From positions 8,306-27,850 of the forward strand of contig DBKX01000167.1 of NCBI GenBank assembly GCA_002297865.1: a stretch of DNA of 19,545 nucleotides, given 5' to 3'. This document shows positions 1 through 6,899 of the stretch, in pieces. This DNA is from Lachnoclostridium sp. UBA739 (GTDB lineage Bacteria > Bacillota_A > Clostridia > Lachnospirales > Lachnospiraceae). Under the pieces are notes generated by a model, which saw only the letters and a list, made by a program, of their open reading frames with translations, was not told the DNA's origin and searched no databases. The position numbers and the translations under genes are program-made. Every line of letters begins with the position of its first letter. The stretch's first letter is position 1.

Positions 1-523
1 GAGTTTGGGAAAAATTGATCCTTCTTTATTTCATGTGATTGAACCAAATCAGTCTTTTGAAATACAGGATATTAAGGTGAATCCATTCTCAATTCCTCAC
101 GATGCGGCGAACCCAGTAGCATATACATTTGAACATGATAATCATAAAGTAGGGATTGCAACAGACCTTGGAAACTATAATGATTATATTGTGGAAAATC
201 TGGAAGGTTCAGAGCTTCTTTTGTTAGAAGCAAATCATGATATTAATATGCTTCAGGTTGGAGCATATCCTTATGTGTTAAAACGAAGAATACTAGGCGA
301 TTTAGGACATCTGTCCAATGATAATTGTGGCAGACTGATTAATCGTTTATTACATGATAAATTGAAACATATTTTCTTGGGGCATTTGAGTAAAGAAAAT
401 AATTATCCCGATTTAGCGTTTGAGACTGTGAAATATGAACTGGAGCAATTTGATAGTCCATACAAGCAGGTGAAGATTGAAGTAGCCAATAGGGAAGAAC
501 CATCTGCTTTCTGCAGATGTTAA
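1..523 (+). CDS. YycJ/WalJ-like MBL-fold metallo-hydrolase, 3' part
   Basis: The reading frame is open from base 2 with no clear start, so the gene begins outside the window; a TTG at 5 is probably internal. About 173 codons remain, against roughly 260 for the family. What is left is the C-terminal half of a metallo-beta-lactamase fold. It shows IPHDAANP (a metal-site His), ATDLG (the bridging Asp position), LLEANHD, GDLGHLSN and a second LGHLSKENN, the pattern I associate with the YycJ/WalJ group. Members bind two metal ions and are thought to be nucleases or phosphodiesterases; in Bacillus-type genomes they often sit beside the WalKR two-component system, which is not visible here. The N-terminal HxHxDH motif cannot be checked. 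The stop is 22 bp before the ACT gene, which has its own strong ribosome site. The family assignment is fairly sure; the substrate is unknown. Confidence 0.8.
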   Translation, partial: SLGKIDPSLFHVIEPNQSFEIQDIKVNPFSIPHDAANPVAYTFEHDNHKVGIATDLGNYNDYIVENLEGSELLLLEANHDINMLQVGAYPYVLKRRILGDLGHLSNDNCGRLINRLLHDKLKHIFLGHLSKENNYPDLAFETVKYELEQFDSPYKQVKIEVANREEPSAFCRC

Positions 524-545
524 AGAATAAATAGGAGGGTTTATT

Positions 546-818
546 ATGAAAAAAACAGTAATTACAGTAGTAGGAAAAGACAGTGTTGGTATTATTGCAA
601 AGGTGTGTACCTACCTCGCTAACAACAACATTAACATTTTAGATATTTCCCAGACTATTGTACAAGGGTTCTTTAATATGATGATGATTGCAGATACCAA
701 TGAGTCTTTAAAAGATTTTTCCGTAATCGCAGAAGAATTAGAGCAGATTGGACAAGAGTTAAGCTGTGATATAAAAATGCAACGAGAGGACATTTTTGAT
801 AAAATGCACCGTATATAA
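546..818 (+). CDS. ACT-domain protein (UPF0237 family)
   Basis: This is a 90-residue protein that is essentially a single ACT domain (residues about 3-75), a small alpha/beta fold that usually binds amino acids and dimerises. The start reads TVITVVGKDSVGIIAKV, followed by NNINILDISQTIVQGFFNMMM, the typical ACT helix and strand order with the Gly-rich turn after strand 1. No catalytic or DNA-binding domain is attached, so a regulatory or sensing role is inferred, perhaps as a partner of another protein. The AGGAGGG site at 533-539 supports ATG 546. It lies 45 bp upstream of the UPF0210 gene; I recall the same pairing in streptococci and other Firmicutes, which suggests the two act together. 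GcvR is a relative with two ACT domains, but this protein is too short to be GcvR. The ligand is unknown. Confidence 0.88.
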   Translation: MKKTVITVVGKDSVGIIAKVCTYLANNNINILDISQTIVQGFFNMMMIADTNESLKDFSVIAEELEQIGQELSCDIKMQREDIFDKMHRI

Positions 819-863
819 TTAGGCTTGGTTGGAAGTGCTCGCATAAAGGGAGGATGTTAGAGA

Positions 864-2219
864 ATGATTAATATTAATGAAGTATTAGAAACTAACAGCA
901 TGATCGAGCAGATGAACTTAGATGTCAGAACTATTACATTAGGTATCAGTTTACTAGATTGTGCAGACGATAATTTAGAGAAGTTAAATGAGAAAATTTA
1001 CAACAAAATCACCACAGTTGCAAAAGACCTTGTAAAAACAGGAAAAGAAATTGAAAGAGATTATGGCATTCCGATTGTAAATAAAAGAATATCCATTACA
1101 CCAGTCTCGTTAGTTGGTGCAGCAGCATGTAAGACACCAGAAGATTATGTGACGATTGCGAAAACATTGGATCGTGCAGCAAAAGAAGTTGGAGTAAACT
1201 TCATCGGTGGATATTCCGCTTTGGTTAGTAAGGGAATGACCAAAAGCGATGAATTACTGATTCGCAGTATTCCACAAGCAATGAAGGAAACAGATTTTAT
1301 CTGTAGTTCTGTTAATGTAGGTTCTACTAAGACTGGTATTGATATGGATGCAGTTAAGATTCTAGGTGAAATTATATTAGAAACATCTAGAATTACAGAT
1401 TCTCAAGGATGTGCAAAGTTAGTTATTTTATGTAATGCTCCAGATGATAATCCATTTATGGCAGGTGCGTTCCACGGTGTTACAGAAGCAGACGCAATTA
1501 TCAATGTTGGTGTAAGTGGACCAGGTGTTGTTAAGGTAGCATTAGAGGAAGTTCGTGGAAAAGACTTCGGTACATTATGTGAAACAATTAAGAAAACAGC
1601 ATTTAAGATTACTCGTGTTGGTCAGCTGGTTGCACAAGAAGCATCAAAACGTCTTGGTATACCATTTGGTATTATCGACTTATCTTTGGCACCAACTCCA
1701 GCAGTCGGAGACAGTATTGCTGAAATCTTTGAGGTAATGGGGTTAGAAAGAGCTGGTGCTCCTGGTACAACAGCTGCTCTTGCTATGCTGAATGACCAGG
1801 TTAAGAAAGGTGGCGTTATGGCATCTTCTTATGTTGGAGGTTTAAGTGGTGCATTTATTCCAGTCAGCGAAGATCAAGGTATGATTGATGCCGTAAAAGA
1901 TGGTGCTTTAACCATTGAGAAATTAGAAGCAATGACTTGTGTCTGCTCCGTTGGTTTGGATATGATTGCAATTCCGGGAGATACTAAGGCAAGTACGATT
2001 TCAGGTATTATTGCTGATGAGATGGCGATCGGTATGGTTAACCAGAAAACAACAGCAGTTCGTATTATTCCGGTTATTGGTAAAGAAGTAGGGGAAATGG
2101 TTGAGTTTGGTGGTTTGTTAGGATACGCTCCAGTTATGAAAGTAAATGAATTTTCATGTGAAGATTTCGTAAATCGTGGAGGAAGAATTCCAGCACCAAT
2201 TCACAGCTTTAAAAATTAG
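864..2219 (+). CDS. UPF0210 / DUF711 family protein (PFL-like fold, function unknown)
   Basis: This 451-residue cytosolic protein is full length for UPF0210. Recognisable stretches are [10 protein letters not shown] (about 112-121), [14 protein letters not shown] (about 145-158), [60 protein letters not shown] and [16 protein letters not shown]. Databases often label the family 'PFL family protein' because its fold resembles pyruvate formate-lyase, but I see no glycyl-radical signature of the RVxGY type near the C-terminus, so formate-lyase activity should not be assumed. The gly-rich loops suggest a ligand site. The GGGAGG site at 848-853 supports ATG 864. The ACT gene just upstream is probably co-transcribed and may sense an amino acid for it. 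A hairpin follows at 2245. Family assignment is confident; function is unknown. Confidence 0.92.
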   Translation: MININEVLETNSMIEQMNLDVRTITLGISLLDCADDNLEKLNEKIYNKITTVAKDLVKTGKEIERDYGIPIVNKRISITPVSLVGAAACKTPEDYVTIAKTLDRAAKEVGVNFIGGYSALVSKGMTKSDELLIRSIPQAMKETDFICSSVNVGSTKTGIDMDAVKILGEIILETSRITDSQGCAKLVILCNAPDDNPFMAGAFHGVTEADAIINVGVSGPGVVKVALEEVRGKDFGTLCETIKKTAFKITRVGQLVAQEASKRLGIPFGIIDLSLAPTPAVGDSIAEIFEVMGLERAGAPGTTAALAMLNDQVKKGGVMASSYVGGLSGAFIPVSEDQGMIDAVKDGALTIEKLEAMTCVCSVGLDMIAIPGDTKASTISGIIADEMAIGMVNQKTTAVRIIPVIGKEVGEMVEFGGLLGYAPVMKVNEFSCEDFVNRGGRIPAPIHSFKN

Positions 2220-2244
2220 TGATAAAATTTTGATATACAAATTG

Positions 2245-2274
2245 GGAGGTTTGTCATCATGGCAGCCTCCTTTT
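2245..2274 (+). terminator. Probable intrinsic terminator after the UPF0210 gene
   Basis: Bases 2245-2255 pair with 2261-2270 around a 5-base loop. The stem has about ten pairs with one bulged T and two G-U pairs, and is closed by GGAGG/CCTCC. Four Ts follow directly. The U-tract is short, so termination may be partial. It separates the ACT/UPF0210 pair from pepD. Confidence 0.6.
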
Positions 2275-2317
2275 GCATAATAAATGTATAGTTAGAAAAT
2301 AATAAAAGTACATGAAT

Positions 2318-2323
2318 GGAGGA
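2318..2323 (+). promoter_or_regulatory. Ribosome binding site that fixes the pepD start
   Basis: GGAGGA lies 7 bases upstream of ATG 2331. It overlaps the in-frame ATG at 2316, so that earlier ATG would have no ribosome site of its own. The stretch TACATGAATGGAGG here is identical to the one before hisZ. Confidence 0.75.
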
Positions 2324-2330
2324 AATATGT

Positions 2331-3785
2331 ATGGTATTAGAAGCAATTGATTACAAAAAGGTGTTTACCTATTTTGAGGAAATAAGTAATATTCCTAGAG
2401 GTTCCAAGAATAATCAGGCAATTAGTGATTATCTGTTTGCATTTGGTAAGGAACAAGGTCTTGAGTGTTATCAGGATGAGGCGTTGAATGTAGTTATAAT
2501 AAAGGAAGCAACACCGGGTTTGGAACACGTTCCGGCAGTTATGATTCAAGGACATATGGATATGGTATGTGAACAGGACAGTGATACAAAGCATGACTTC
2601 TTTAACGAGGGACTAGACCTTGCAATTGACGGCGATTATGTATATGCAAAGGGTACTACTTTAGGTGGAGATGACGGAATTGCTTTAGCTATGGCGATGG
2701 CAATCTTAACAGACAAAGAGTTAGCACTTCCACGTATAGAAGTTGTAATTACAACAGACGAAGAAATAGGTATGGATGGTGCAGCAGCACTTGATACCAG
2801 TATGCTAAGAAGTAAATATTTAATCAACATTGATTCAGAAGTGGAAGGCATTCTTACAGTTGGATGTGCAGGTGGAATGACATCTTCCTTAACATTACCA
2901 TTACAGAGAACTACAGCAAGTGGTGCGAAAGCGAAAATTTCTATCAAAGGATTACAAGGCGGTCACTCTGGTATTGAGATTACAAAGAACCGTACAAACG
3001 GAAATATTCTATTAGGAAGATTCTTAAGTGCATTACAGAAAAAAGTAGAATTTCAGGCAATCACTCTATGGGGTGGCTTAAAAGATAATGCCATTGTTAG
3101 AGAATCTTTTGCAGAATTAGTAGTAGAGCCTAGCAAAGTTGCAGAATTAGAGGCAGCAGTGAAAGAACTAAGAGATATCTATGTAAATGAATTAGCTTCT
3201 AGTGAACCAAGCTTAACAATTGAATTAGAAATTGAAAATGAAGTAAAAGAATATCCTGTTTTAGAAAAACACACATATGAAAAAGTGCTTATTATTCTTT
3301 TATTTACACCAAATGGAATCCAGGCAATGAGCAGTGATATTGAAGGTTTAGTAGAAAGCTCTTTAAATCTTGGTATCTTTAAAATGGGAGATGATGAAGC
3401 ATGCTTCTCATATTCTGTAAGAAGTTCCAAATCCACATACAAAGATTTCATGAGTGATAAGTTAGAAACTTTAATTACAATGCTTGGTGGTTCCTATAGT
3501 ATGCGTGGAGTTTATCCAGCCTGGGAATTAATGAAAGAATCAAAATTAACTGAGATTTGTAAAAAAGTATACAAAGAACAATACAACGAAGATATGGTTG
3601 TTGAAGTCATTCATGCAGGATTGGAATGTGGTATTCTTTCCAGCAAAATGCCAGGTCTTGATATTGTATCCATTGGACCAAACATGTTAGATATCCATAC
3701 ACCAAGCGAAAGAATGTCTATTTCTTCCGTAAAACGTGTATACGATTACGTGCTAGGTGTAATCGAAGAGATTAACAAACAGTAG
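2331..3785 (+). CDS. pepD: Aminoacyl-histidine dipeptidase (Xaa-His dipeptidase, M20C)
   Basis: This is a 484-residue cytosolic di-zinc peptidase that splits Xaa-His dipeptides such as carnosine, freeing amino acids for reuse. The M20 metal ligands and catalytic residues are all in place: H75 and D77 in GHMDMV, D114 in TLGGDDG, E144/E145 in TTDEEIGMDG, D168 in NIDSE and H456 in DIHTPSERMS. The insert (lid/dimerisation) domain falls at roughly residues 200-390 and begins after GGHSGIEI; it carries the family sequence NGIQAMSSDIEGLVESSLNLGI. Length matches E. coli PepD (about 485). ATG 2331 is preferred to the in-frame ATG 2316 because the ribosome site GGAGGA covers the latter. A short stretch at residues about 318-325 (VLIILLFT) looks slightly divergent, but the frame is intact. 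The gene is followed by a long hairpin and the LCP gene; no functional link between the two is obvious. Confidence 0.93.
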   Translation: MVLEAIDYKKVFTYFEEISNIPRGSKNNQAISDYLFAFGKEQGLECYQDEALNVVIIKEATPGLEHVPAVMIQGHMDMVCEQDSDTKHDFFNEGLDLAIDGDYVYAKGTTLGGDDGIALAMAMAILTDKELALPRIEVVITTDEEIGMDGAAALDTSMLRSKYLINIDSEVEGILTVGCAGGMTSSLTLPLQRTTASGAKAKISIKGLQGGHSGIEITKNRTNGNILLGRFLSALQKKVEFQAITLWGGLKDNAIVRESFAELVVEPSKVAELEAAVKELRDIYVNELASSEPSLTIELEIENEVKEYPVLEKHTYEKVLIILLFTPNGIQAMSSDIEGLVESSLNLGIFKMGDDEACFSYSVRSSKSTYKDFMSDKLETLITMLGGSYSMRGVYPAWELMKESKLTEICKKVYKEQYNEDMVVEVIHAGLECGILSSKMPGLDIVSIGPNMLDIHTPSERMSISSVKRVYDYVLGVIEEINKQ

Positions 3786-3791
3786 ATAATG

Positions 3792-3829
3792 CGCCAAAGG
3801 TTACGCTTTTAACAGCATAATCTTTGGTG
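3792..3829 (+). other. Long hairpin between pepD and the LCP gene, without a U-tract
   Basis: CCAAAGGTTACGCT (3794-3807) pairs with AGCATAATCTTTGG (3814-3827) around a 6-base loop, with one G-U pair and one C-A mismatch; two more outer pairs extend it to 3792/3829. The stem is about 15 pairs. No T-run follows on the plus strand, and none is seen on the minus strand, so it is not a standard terminator. An mRNA-stabilising or processing hairpin, or a site for a protein, would fit. Confidence 0.6.
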
Positions 3830-3846
3830 AGTACAGAAAGGCTGAT

Positions 3847-4992
3847 ATGGACGATAAAAATACAGAACCTAACTTAGAAGAAGAGAAACAGAAGGATTCA
3901 TCGCAGAAAGAGGCAACTAGGAAGCGTTGGAAGAAGCCAGTTATCATTACAGTGATTGTGTTACTTATTGTGGCAGGTGGAATATTCTTTTACTCTAATT
4001 ATCTTTTAAATAAAATTCATTATGACAAAGATAATCAAAAAGGAAATGAGTATTTTGAAACGGATGACAGTGCAGCAGATTTAAATGAAGTAGACCCTGA
4101 TGATGTTACTTGGCAGAACCAAGTCCTTGCAAGGCATGAAGATGACGTAATTAATATTTTGCTGGTAGGCGAAGAAGCAATTCTAGACAAAGGCCATCGT
4201 GGCAGAACCGATTCCATCATGATTGCAACCATTAATGTAAAGGAAAAATCGCTAAAACTTACGTCTATTATGAGGGATTTGTATCTGCAAATACCAGGTT
4301 ACAGCGATAATAAAATTAATGCAGCATTTAACATTGGTGGAATGGATTTATTGGTGCAGGCTCTAAACCAAGACTTTGCATTAAAGCTGGATGGGTATGT
4401 TAAGGTTGATTTTGACTCATTTGAGAAGGTGATTGATGCGCTAGGTGGTGTGGAGATTACATTATCAGCAAAAGAGGCAAATTATCTTAATCGAACTAAC
4501 TATATATCAAAACCTGAATATCGAAATGTAAGAGAAGGTACGCAAATACTGAATGGAAATCAAGCGCTTGGATATGCTCGTGTTCGTTATGTGGCAAACG
4601 GAGATCAGGCAAATGACTTTGGAAGAACGCAGAGACAGCGTGCTGTCTTAAATGCATTGTTTGAGAAGTATAAGTCAAAAAGTGTGGTGGAATTACTTGC
4701 ATTAATGCCAGATGTTCTATCATTGGTGACCACAGATATATCAAAAACTTCGATTATAGAATATTTGTACCTTGCGGCTACGTTGAAGCAGGATGAATTG
4801 CAAACCATGCGCATTCCGGTTGACGGTGCGTATTATTCAGCGAGGATACGTGGGATGGCTGTTCTAGTGCCGGATACGTTGGAAGATAATACGAAGGCGT
4901 TGCATGAGTTTATCTTTGGAGTAGATGAAGTTAGTGGAGATACAAATGAAAAGGAAGACGCGGTGAATTCTGGAAAGATGGGAACGCGGTAG
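3847..4992 (+). CDS. LytR-CpsA-Psr (LCP) family cell-envelope protein
   Basis: This 381-residue protein has a charged cytoplasmic tail (1-31), one transmembrane helix (about 32-54, VIITVIVLLIVAGGIFF) and an extracellular LCP domain (about 97-275). LCP enzymes move polyprenyl-linked polymers such as teichoic acids or capsule onto peptidoglycan. Visible family features are INILLVGEE, R120-T-D-S, the SIMRDL segment with R143 and D144, NKINAAFNIGG, the VKVDFDSFEKVIDALGGVEI block, NGNQALGYARVRY and FGRTQRQR (R260, R263, R265), which bind the pyrophosphate of the lipid carrier in known members. The last 40 residues are acidic and low-complexity. The AGAAAGG site at 3835-3841 is close to ATG 3847. 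No polysaccharide synthesis genes lie nearby, so the polymer it handles cannot be named. A terminator follows directly. Confidence 0.92.
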   Translation: MDDKNTEPNLEEEKQKDSSQKEATRKRWKKPVIITVIVLLIVAGGIFFYSNYLLNKIHYDKDNQKGNEYFETDDSAADLNEVDPDDVTWQNQVLARHEDDVINILLVGEEAILDKGHRGRTDSIMIATINVKEKSLKLTSIMRDLYLQIPGYSDNKINAAFNIGGMDLLVQALNQDFALKLDGYVKVDFDSFEKVIDALGGVEITLSAKEANYLNRTNYISKPEYRNVREGTQILNGNQALGYARVRYVANGDQANDFGRTQRQRAVLNALFEKYKSKSVVELLALMPDVLSLVTTDISKTSIIEYLYLAATLKQDELQTMRIPVDGAYYSARIRGMAVLVPDTLEDNTKALHEFIFGVDEVSGDTNEKEDAVNSGKMGTR

Positions 4993-4996
4993 GAGG

Positions 4997-5043
4997 AAAA
5001 GCAGTTTGCAGAGCTAGATGAGGTGATGTGGGCTGCTTTTTTT
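4997..5043 (+). terminator. Intrinsic terminator after the LCP gene
   Basis: AAAAGCAG (4997-5004) pairs with CTGCTTTT (5033-5040); two G-U pairs extend the stem to ten. The loop is about 24 bases, and the 3' arm runs into seven Ts (5037-5043). It lies 4 bases past the LCP stop and closes the pepD-LCP unit. Confidence 0.75.
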
Positions 5044-5071
5044 GATTGTTTGAAAGAGATAAGGAGGTAGA

Positions 5072-5167
5072 ATGGGGTATTTGACTGAAAAATTCAATTT
5101 TATATCATATTTCATACCTCTTTCACATATATATTATAGTTCATACTTTCAGGAGTGTAATCGTTAG
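5072..5167 (+). CDS. Possible 31-residue ORF ahead of the M23 gene
   Basis: ATG 5072 is preceded by AAGGAGG (5061-5067), although the 4-base gap is short. The frame runs 31 codons to TAG at 5165-5167, one base before the M23 start ATG at 5169. The peptide is rich in aromatic residues (FNFISYFIPLSHIYYSSYF) and could touch a membrane, but I recognise no family. The only good promoter I see has its -35 box inside this ORF (5081), so the M23 transcript from it would lack the ORF; read-through from upstream would carry it. It could be a leader peptide coupled to the M23 gene, or a chance ORF. Confidence 0.3.
   Translation: MGYLTEKFNFISYFIPLSHIYYSSYFQECNR
5081..5108 (+). promoter_or_regulatory. 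Sigma-A-type promoter for the M23 gene
   Basis: TTGACT (5081-5086) and TATCAT (5103-5108) each match consensus at five of six positions and are 16 bp apart. The start point would be near 5115, leaving a leader of about 54 bases. The spacer holds the palindrome AAAATT-C-AATTTT (5089-5101), a possible operator. Confidence 0.55.
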
Positions 5168-5168
5168 A

Positions 5169-6008
5169 ATGAGAAAAAAGAAAATCAAAAAAAGCCTTCT
5201 AACCATCTGTTTATTATTCGCAATTGCAGCCTGCTGTGTTCTGGAAATTACCGCAATTCAGACCTACGAAGGCATTCGTAACATAGAAAACTTCAGAACG
5301 TTTTACATAAACAATGACCTATGGCAAGGCCTAGAAGAAGCATACGGAACAAAAACGCCACAATTCTATGACAAACTTACCACCCGTATGCTGCAAAGTA
5401 ATTTTAACCCTCAAAAGGGCAAAAAGAACCTTCCAGCAATCTTCTATAAAATAGGCATTCTACGTCCAATTTACAAACAATACAGAACCATGTACCAAAC
5501 TATTTTACAGGATATCGAATGCTTTCCAGTAGCAAATGATGTGAAAGGCGGGGAAGCCACTTACTTCGATGATTCCTGGGGCGGTGCCAGGACCTATGGT
5601 GGAAAACGAAAACATGAAGGTACAGATATTATGACAAGTAACAATGAACGAGGATATTTTCCAGTAATCAGCATGACAGATGGTATCATAGAGAAGAAAG
5701 GGTGGCTGCCAAAGGGTGGGTATCGGCTTGGAATCCGCAGTCCAGAGGGGGCTTACTTTTACTATGCCCATTTACATTCGTATGCAGAAGGAATTGAAGA
5801 GGGTATGACTGTGAGGAAAGGGCAATATATTGCTTTGATGGGTGATACTGGATATAGTGAAATAGAAGGAACGGTTGGTAATTTTGACGTACACTTGCAT
5901 ATGGGCATTTACATAGATTATAAGGGTCAAGAAATGAGTGTGAATCCATATTATGTTTTGAAATATTATGAAAATAAGAAACTCAATTTTTGTTTCAAAA
6001 ACGAATAA
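5169..6008 (+). CDS. Membrane-anchored M23 (LytM-type) peptidase
   Basis: This 279-residue protein opens with a basic run (MRKKKIKKS) and one hydrophobic helix (about 10-30), a signal anchor or signal peptide, placing the rest outside the cell. The linker (31-140) has no known domain. Residues about 145-265 form a zinc endopeptidase of the M23 type, which cuts peptide bridges in the cell wall: H149-E-G-T-D153 supplies the first His and Asp ligands, and H242-L-H244 the catalytic and third-ligand histidines. The zinc motifs are complete, so it should be active rather than a scaffold. The ribosome site AGGAG (5151-5155) is 13 bases from ATG 5169, longer than usual. The first half reads richer in C (AAC, ACC, TTC codons) than the second half, which resembles its neighbours. 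The relQ promoter lies partly in its last codons. It has no strict operon partner; a role in wall turnover or separation is inferred. Confidence 0.88.
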   Translation: MRKKKIKKSLLTICLLFAIAACCVLEITAIQTYEGIRNIENFRTFYINNDLWQGLEEAYGTKTPQFYDKLTTRMLQSNFNPQKGKKNLPAIFYKIGILRPIYKQYRTMYQTILQDIECFPVANDVKGGEATYFDDSWGGARTYGGKRKHEGTDIMTSNNERGYFPVISMTDGIIEKKGWLPKGGYRLGIRSPEGAYFYYAHLHSYAEGIEEGMTVRKGQYIALMGDTGYSEIEGTVGNFDVHLHMGIYIDYKGQEMSVNPYYVLKYYENKKLNFCFKNE

Positions 6009-6021
6009 TCTATGGTATAAT
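5993..6021 (+). promoter_or_regulatory. Extended -10 promoter for relQ and the genes after it
   Basis: A perfect TATAAT (6016-6021) is preceded by TGG (6013-6015), an extended -10. The best -35 at 17 bp is TTTCAA (5993-5998), which is poor. The start would be near 6028, giving a leader of about 28 bases. It overlaps the last codons of the M23 gene. Confidence 0.7.
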
Positions 6022-6055
6022 AAGCGTGTATGCTTAAATTTAAGGAGAGGTAATA

Positions 6056-6859
6056 ATGGAAATACTATTATGGAGGGAGATTTTAGATCCCTATGTTTTA
6101 GCTGTAGACGAACTAGTGGTAAAATTTAATCATATCATTAACGAATACAGAAACGCTGGAGAATACTCTCCAATTGAGCAGGTAAATGGAAGAGTAAAAA
6201 CGATTTCCAGTATTTTGGAGAAGGCGCAGAAGAAGGAAATTCCATTAGAAGAAATCGAAGACAGAATTGATGATATAGCAGGGATTCGTATTATCTGCCA
6301 GTTTGTTGAGGATATAGATAAAGTCGTAGAGTTAATTCGTAACCGTAACGACATGAAAGTAACCAGTGAAAAAGATTATATTGTTCATAAAAAAGAAAGT
6401 GGCTACCGTAGTTATCATTTGATTGTAGAGTATACTGTGCAGACGTTGCATGGCCCAAAGGAATTAAAGGCAGAGATTCAGATTCGTACCTTAGCGATGA
6501 ATTTCTGGGCAACCATTGAACATTCCTTACAGTATAAGTACAAACAGAATATGCCAGCACATATTCGTGAACGTCTGAGCAATGCGGCCGAAGCAATTAT
6601 TGTATTGGATCAGGAGATGTCAAGTGTTCGTGGAGAAATCATGGATGCGCAGAATTCCTTCCGAATTAAGGCAAATATTGTAGCAGATATTCTGACCAAC
6701 ATTCAGAATCTGTATCGTGTTGCCAACAAACGTGAAGTTGTTAAGATTCAGACTGAATTCTTCAAGATTTATGAAGAAGGTGATTTAGAACAGTTAGAAC
6801 GTTTCAATAAGGAACTTGATATTATTGCAGAAGGCTATCGTGCCCAGAGTTTAAAATAA
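6056..6859 (+). CDS. relQ: RelQ-type small alarmone synthetase, (p)ppGpp synthase
   Basis: This 267-residue cytosolic enzyme is a stand-alone RelA/SpoT synthetase domain: it moves pyrophosphate from ATP to GDP or GTP to make the starvation alarmone (p)ppGpp. There is no HD hydrolase domain and no TGS or ACT region, so it is not a long RSH protein. Key blocks are the Asp pair D72/D73 in DRIDDIAGIRIIC, the G-loop-like GYRSYH (116-121) with the stacking Tyr, and E140-IQIRT followed by NFWATIEHSLQYKY. These match the catalytic Asp and Glu of the Bacillus SAS1 enzyme as I recall it. The C-terminal 70 residues are helical and probably serve oligomerisation; the protein is about 50 residues longer than Bacillus RelQ. 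The AAGGAGAGG site (6042-6050) supports ATG 6056. It heads a run of RNA modification genes with no terminator between, so alarmone synthesis and ribosome maturation may share transcription. Confidence 0.92.
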   Translation: MEILLWREILDPYVLAVDELVVKFNHIINEYRNAGEYSPIEQVNGRVKTISSILEKAQKKEIPLEEIEDRIDDIAGIRIICQFVEDIDKVVELIRNRNDMKVTSEKDYIVHKKESGYRSYHLIVEYTVQTLHGPKELKAEIQIRTLAMNFWATIEHSLQYKYKQNMPAHIRERLSNAAEAIIVLDQEMSSVRGEIMDAQNSFRIKANIVADILTNIQNLYRVANKREVVKIQTEFFKIYEEGDLEQLERFNKELDIIAEGYRAQSLK

Positions 6860-6899
6860 AAAGCATTCCTTTGTATTCTAATGAGAGAGGACGACAGAA

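Noticed and set aside
864..2219. Pyruvate formate-lyase activity for the UPF0210 protein
   Set aside because: No glycyl-radical motif was found, and the length is far below that of PFL (about 750 residues).
2316..2330. Upstream in-frame ATG for pepD
   Set aside because: The ribosome site GGAGGA overlaps it; ATG 2331 has proper spacing.
2636..2947. 103-codon minus-strand ORF inside pepD
   Set aside because: It is antisense to conserved metal-site residues of PepD and has low-complexity Ser/Ile/Ala content typical of shadow frames.
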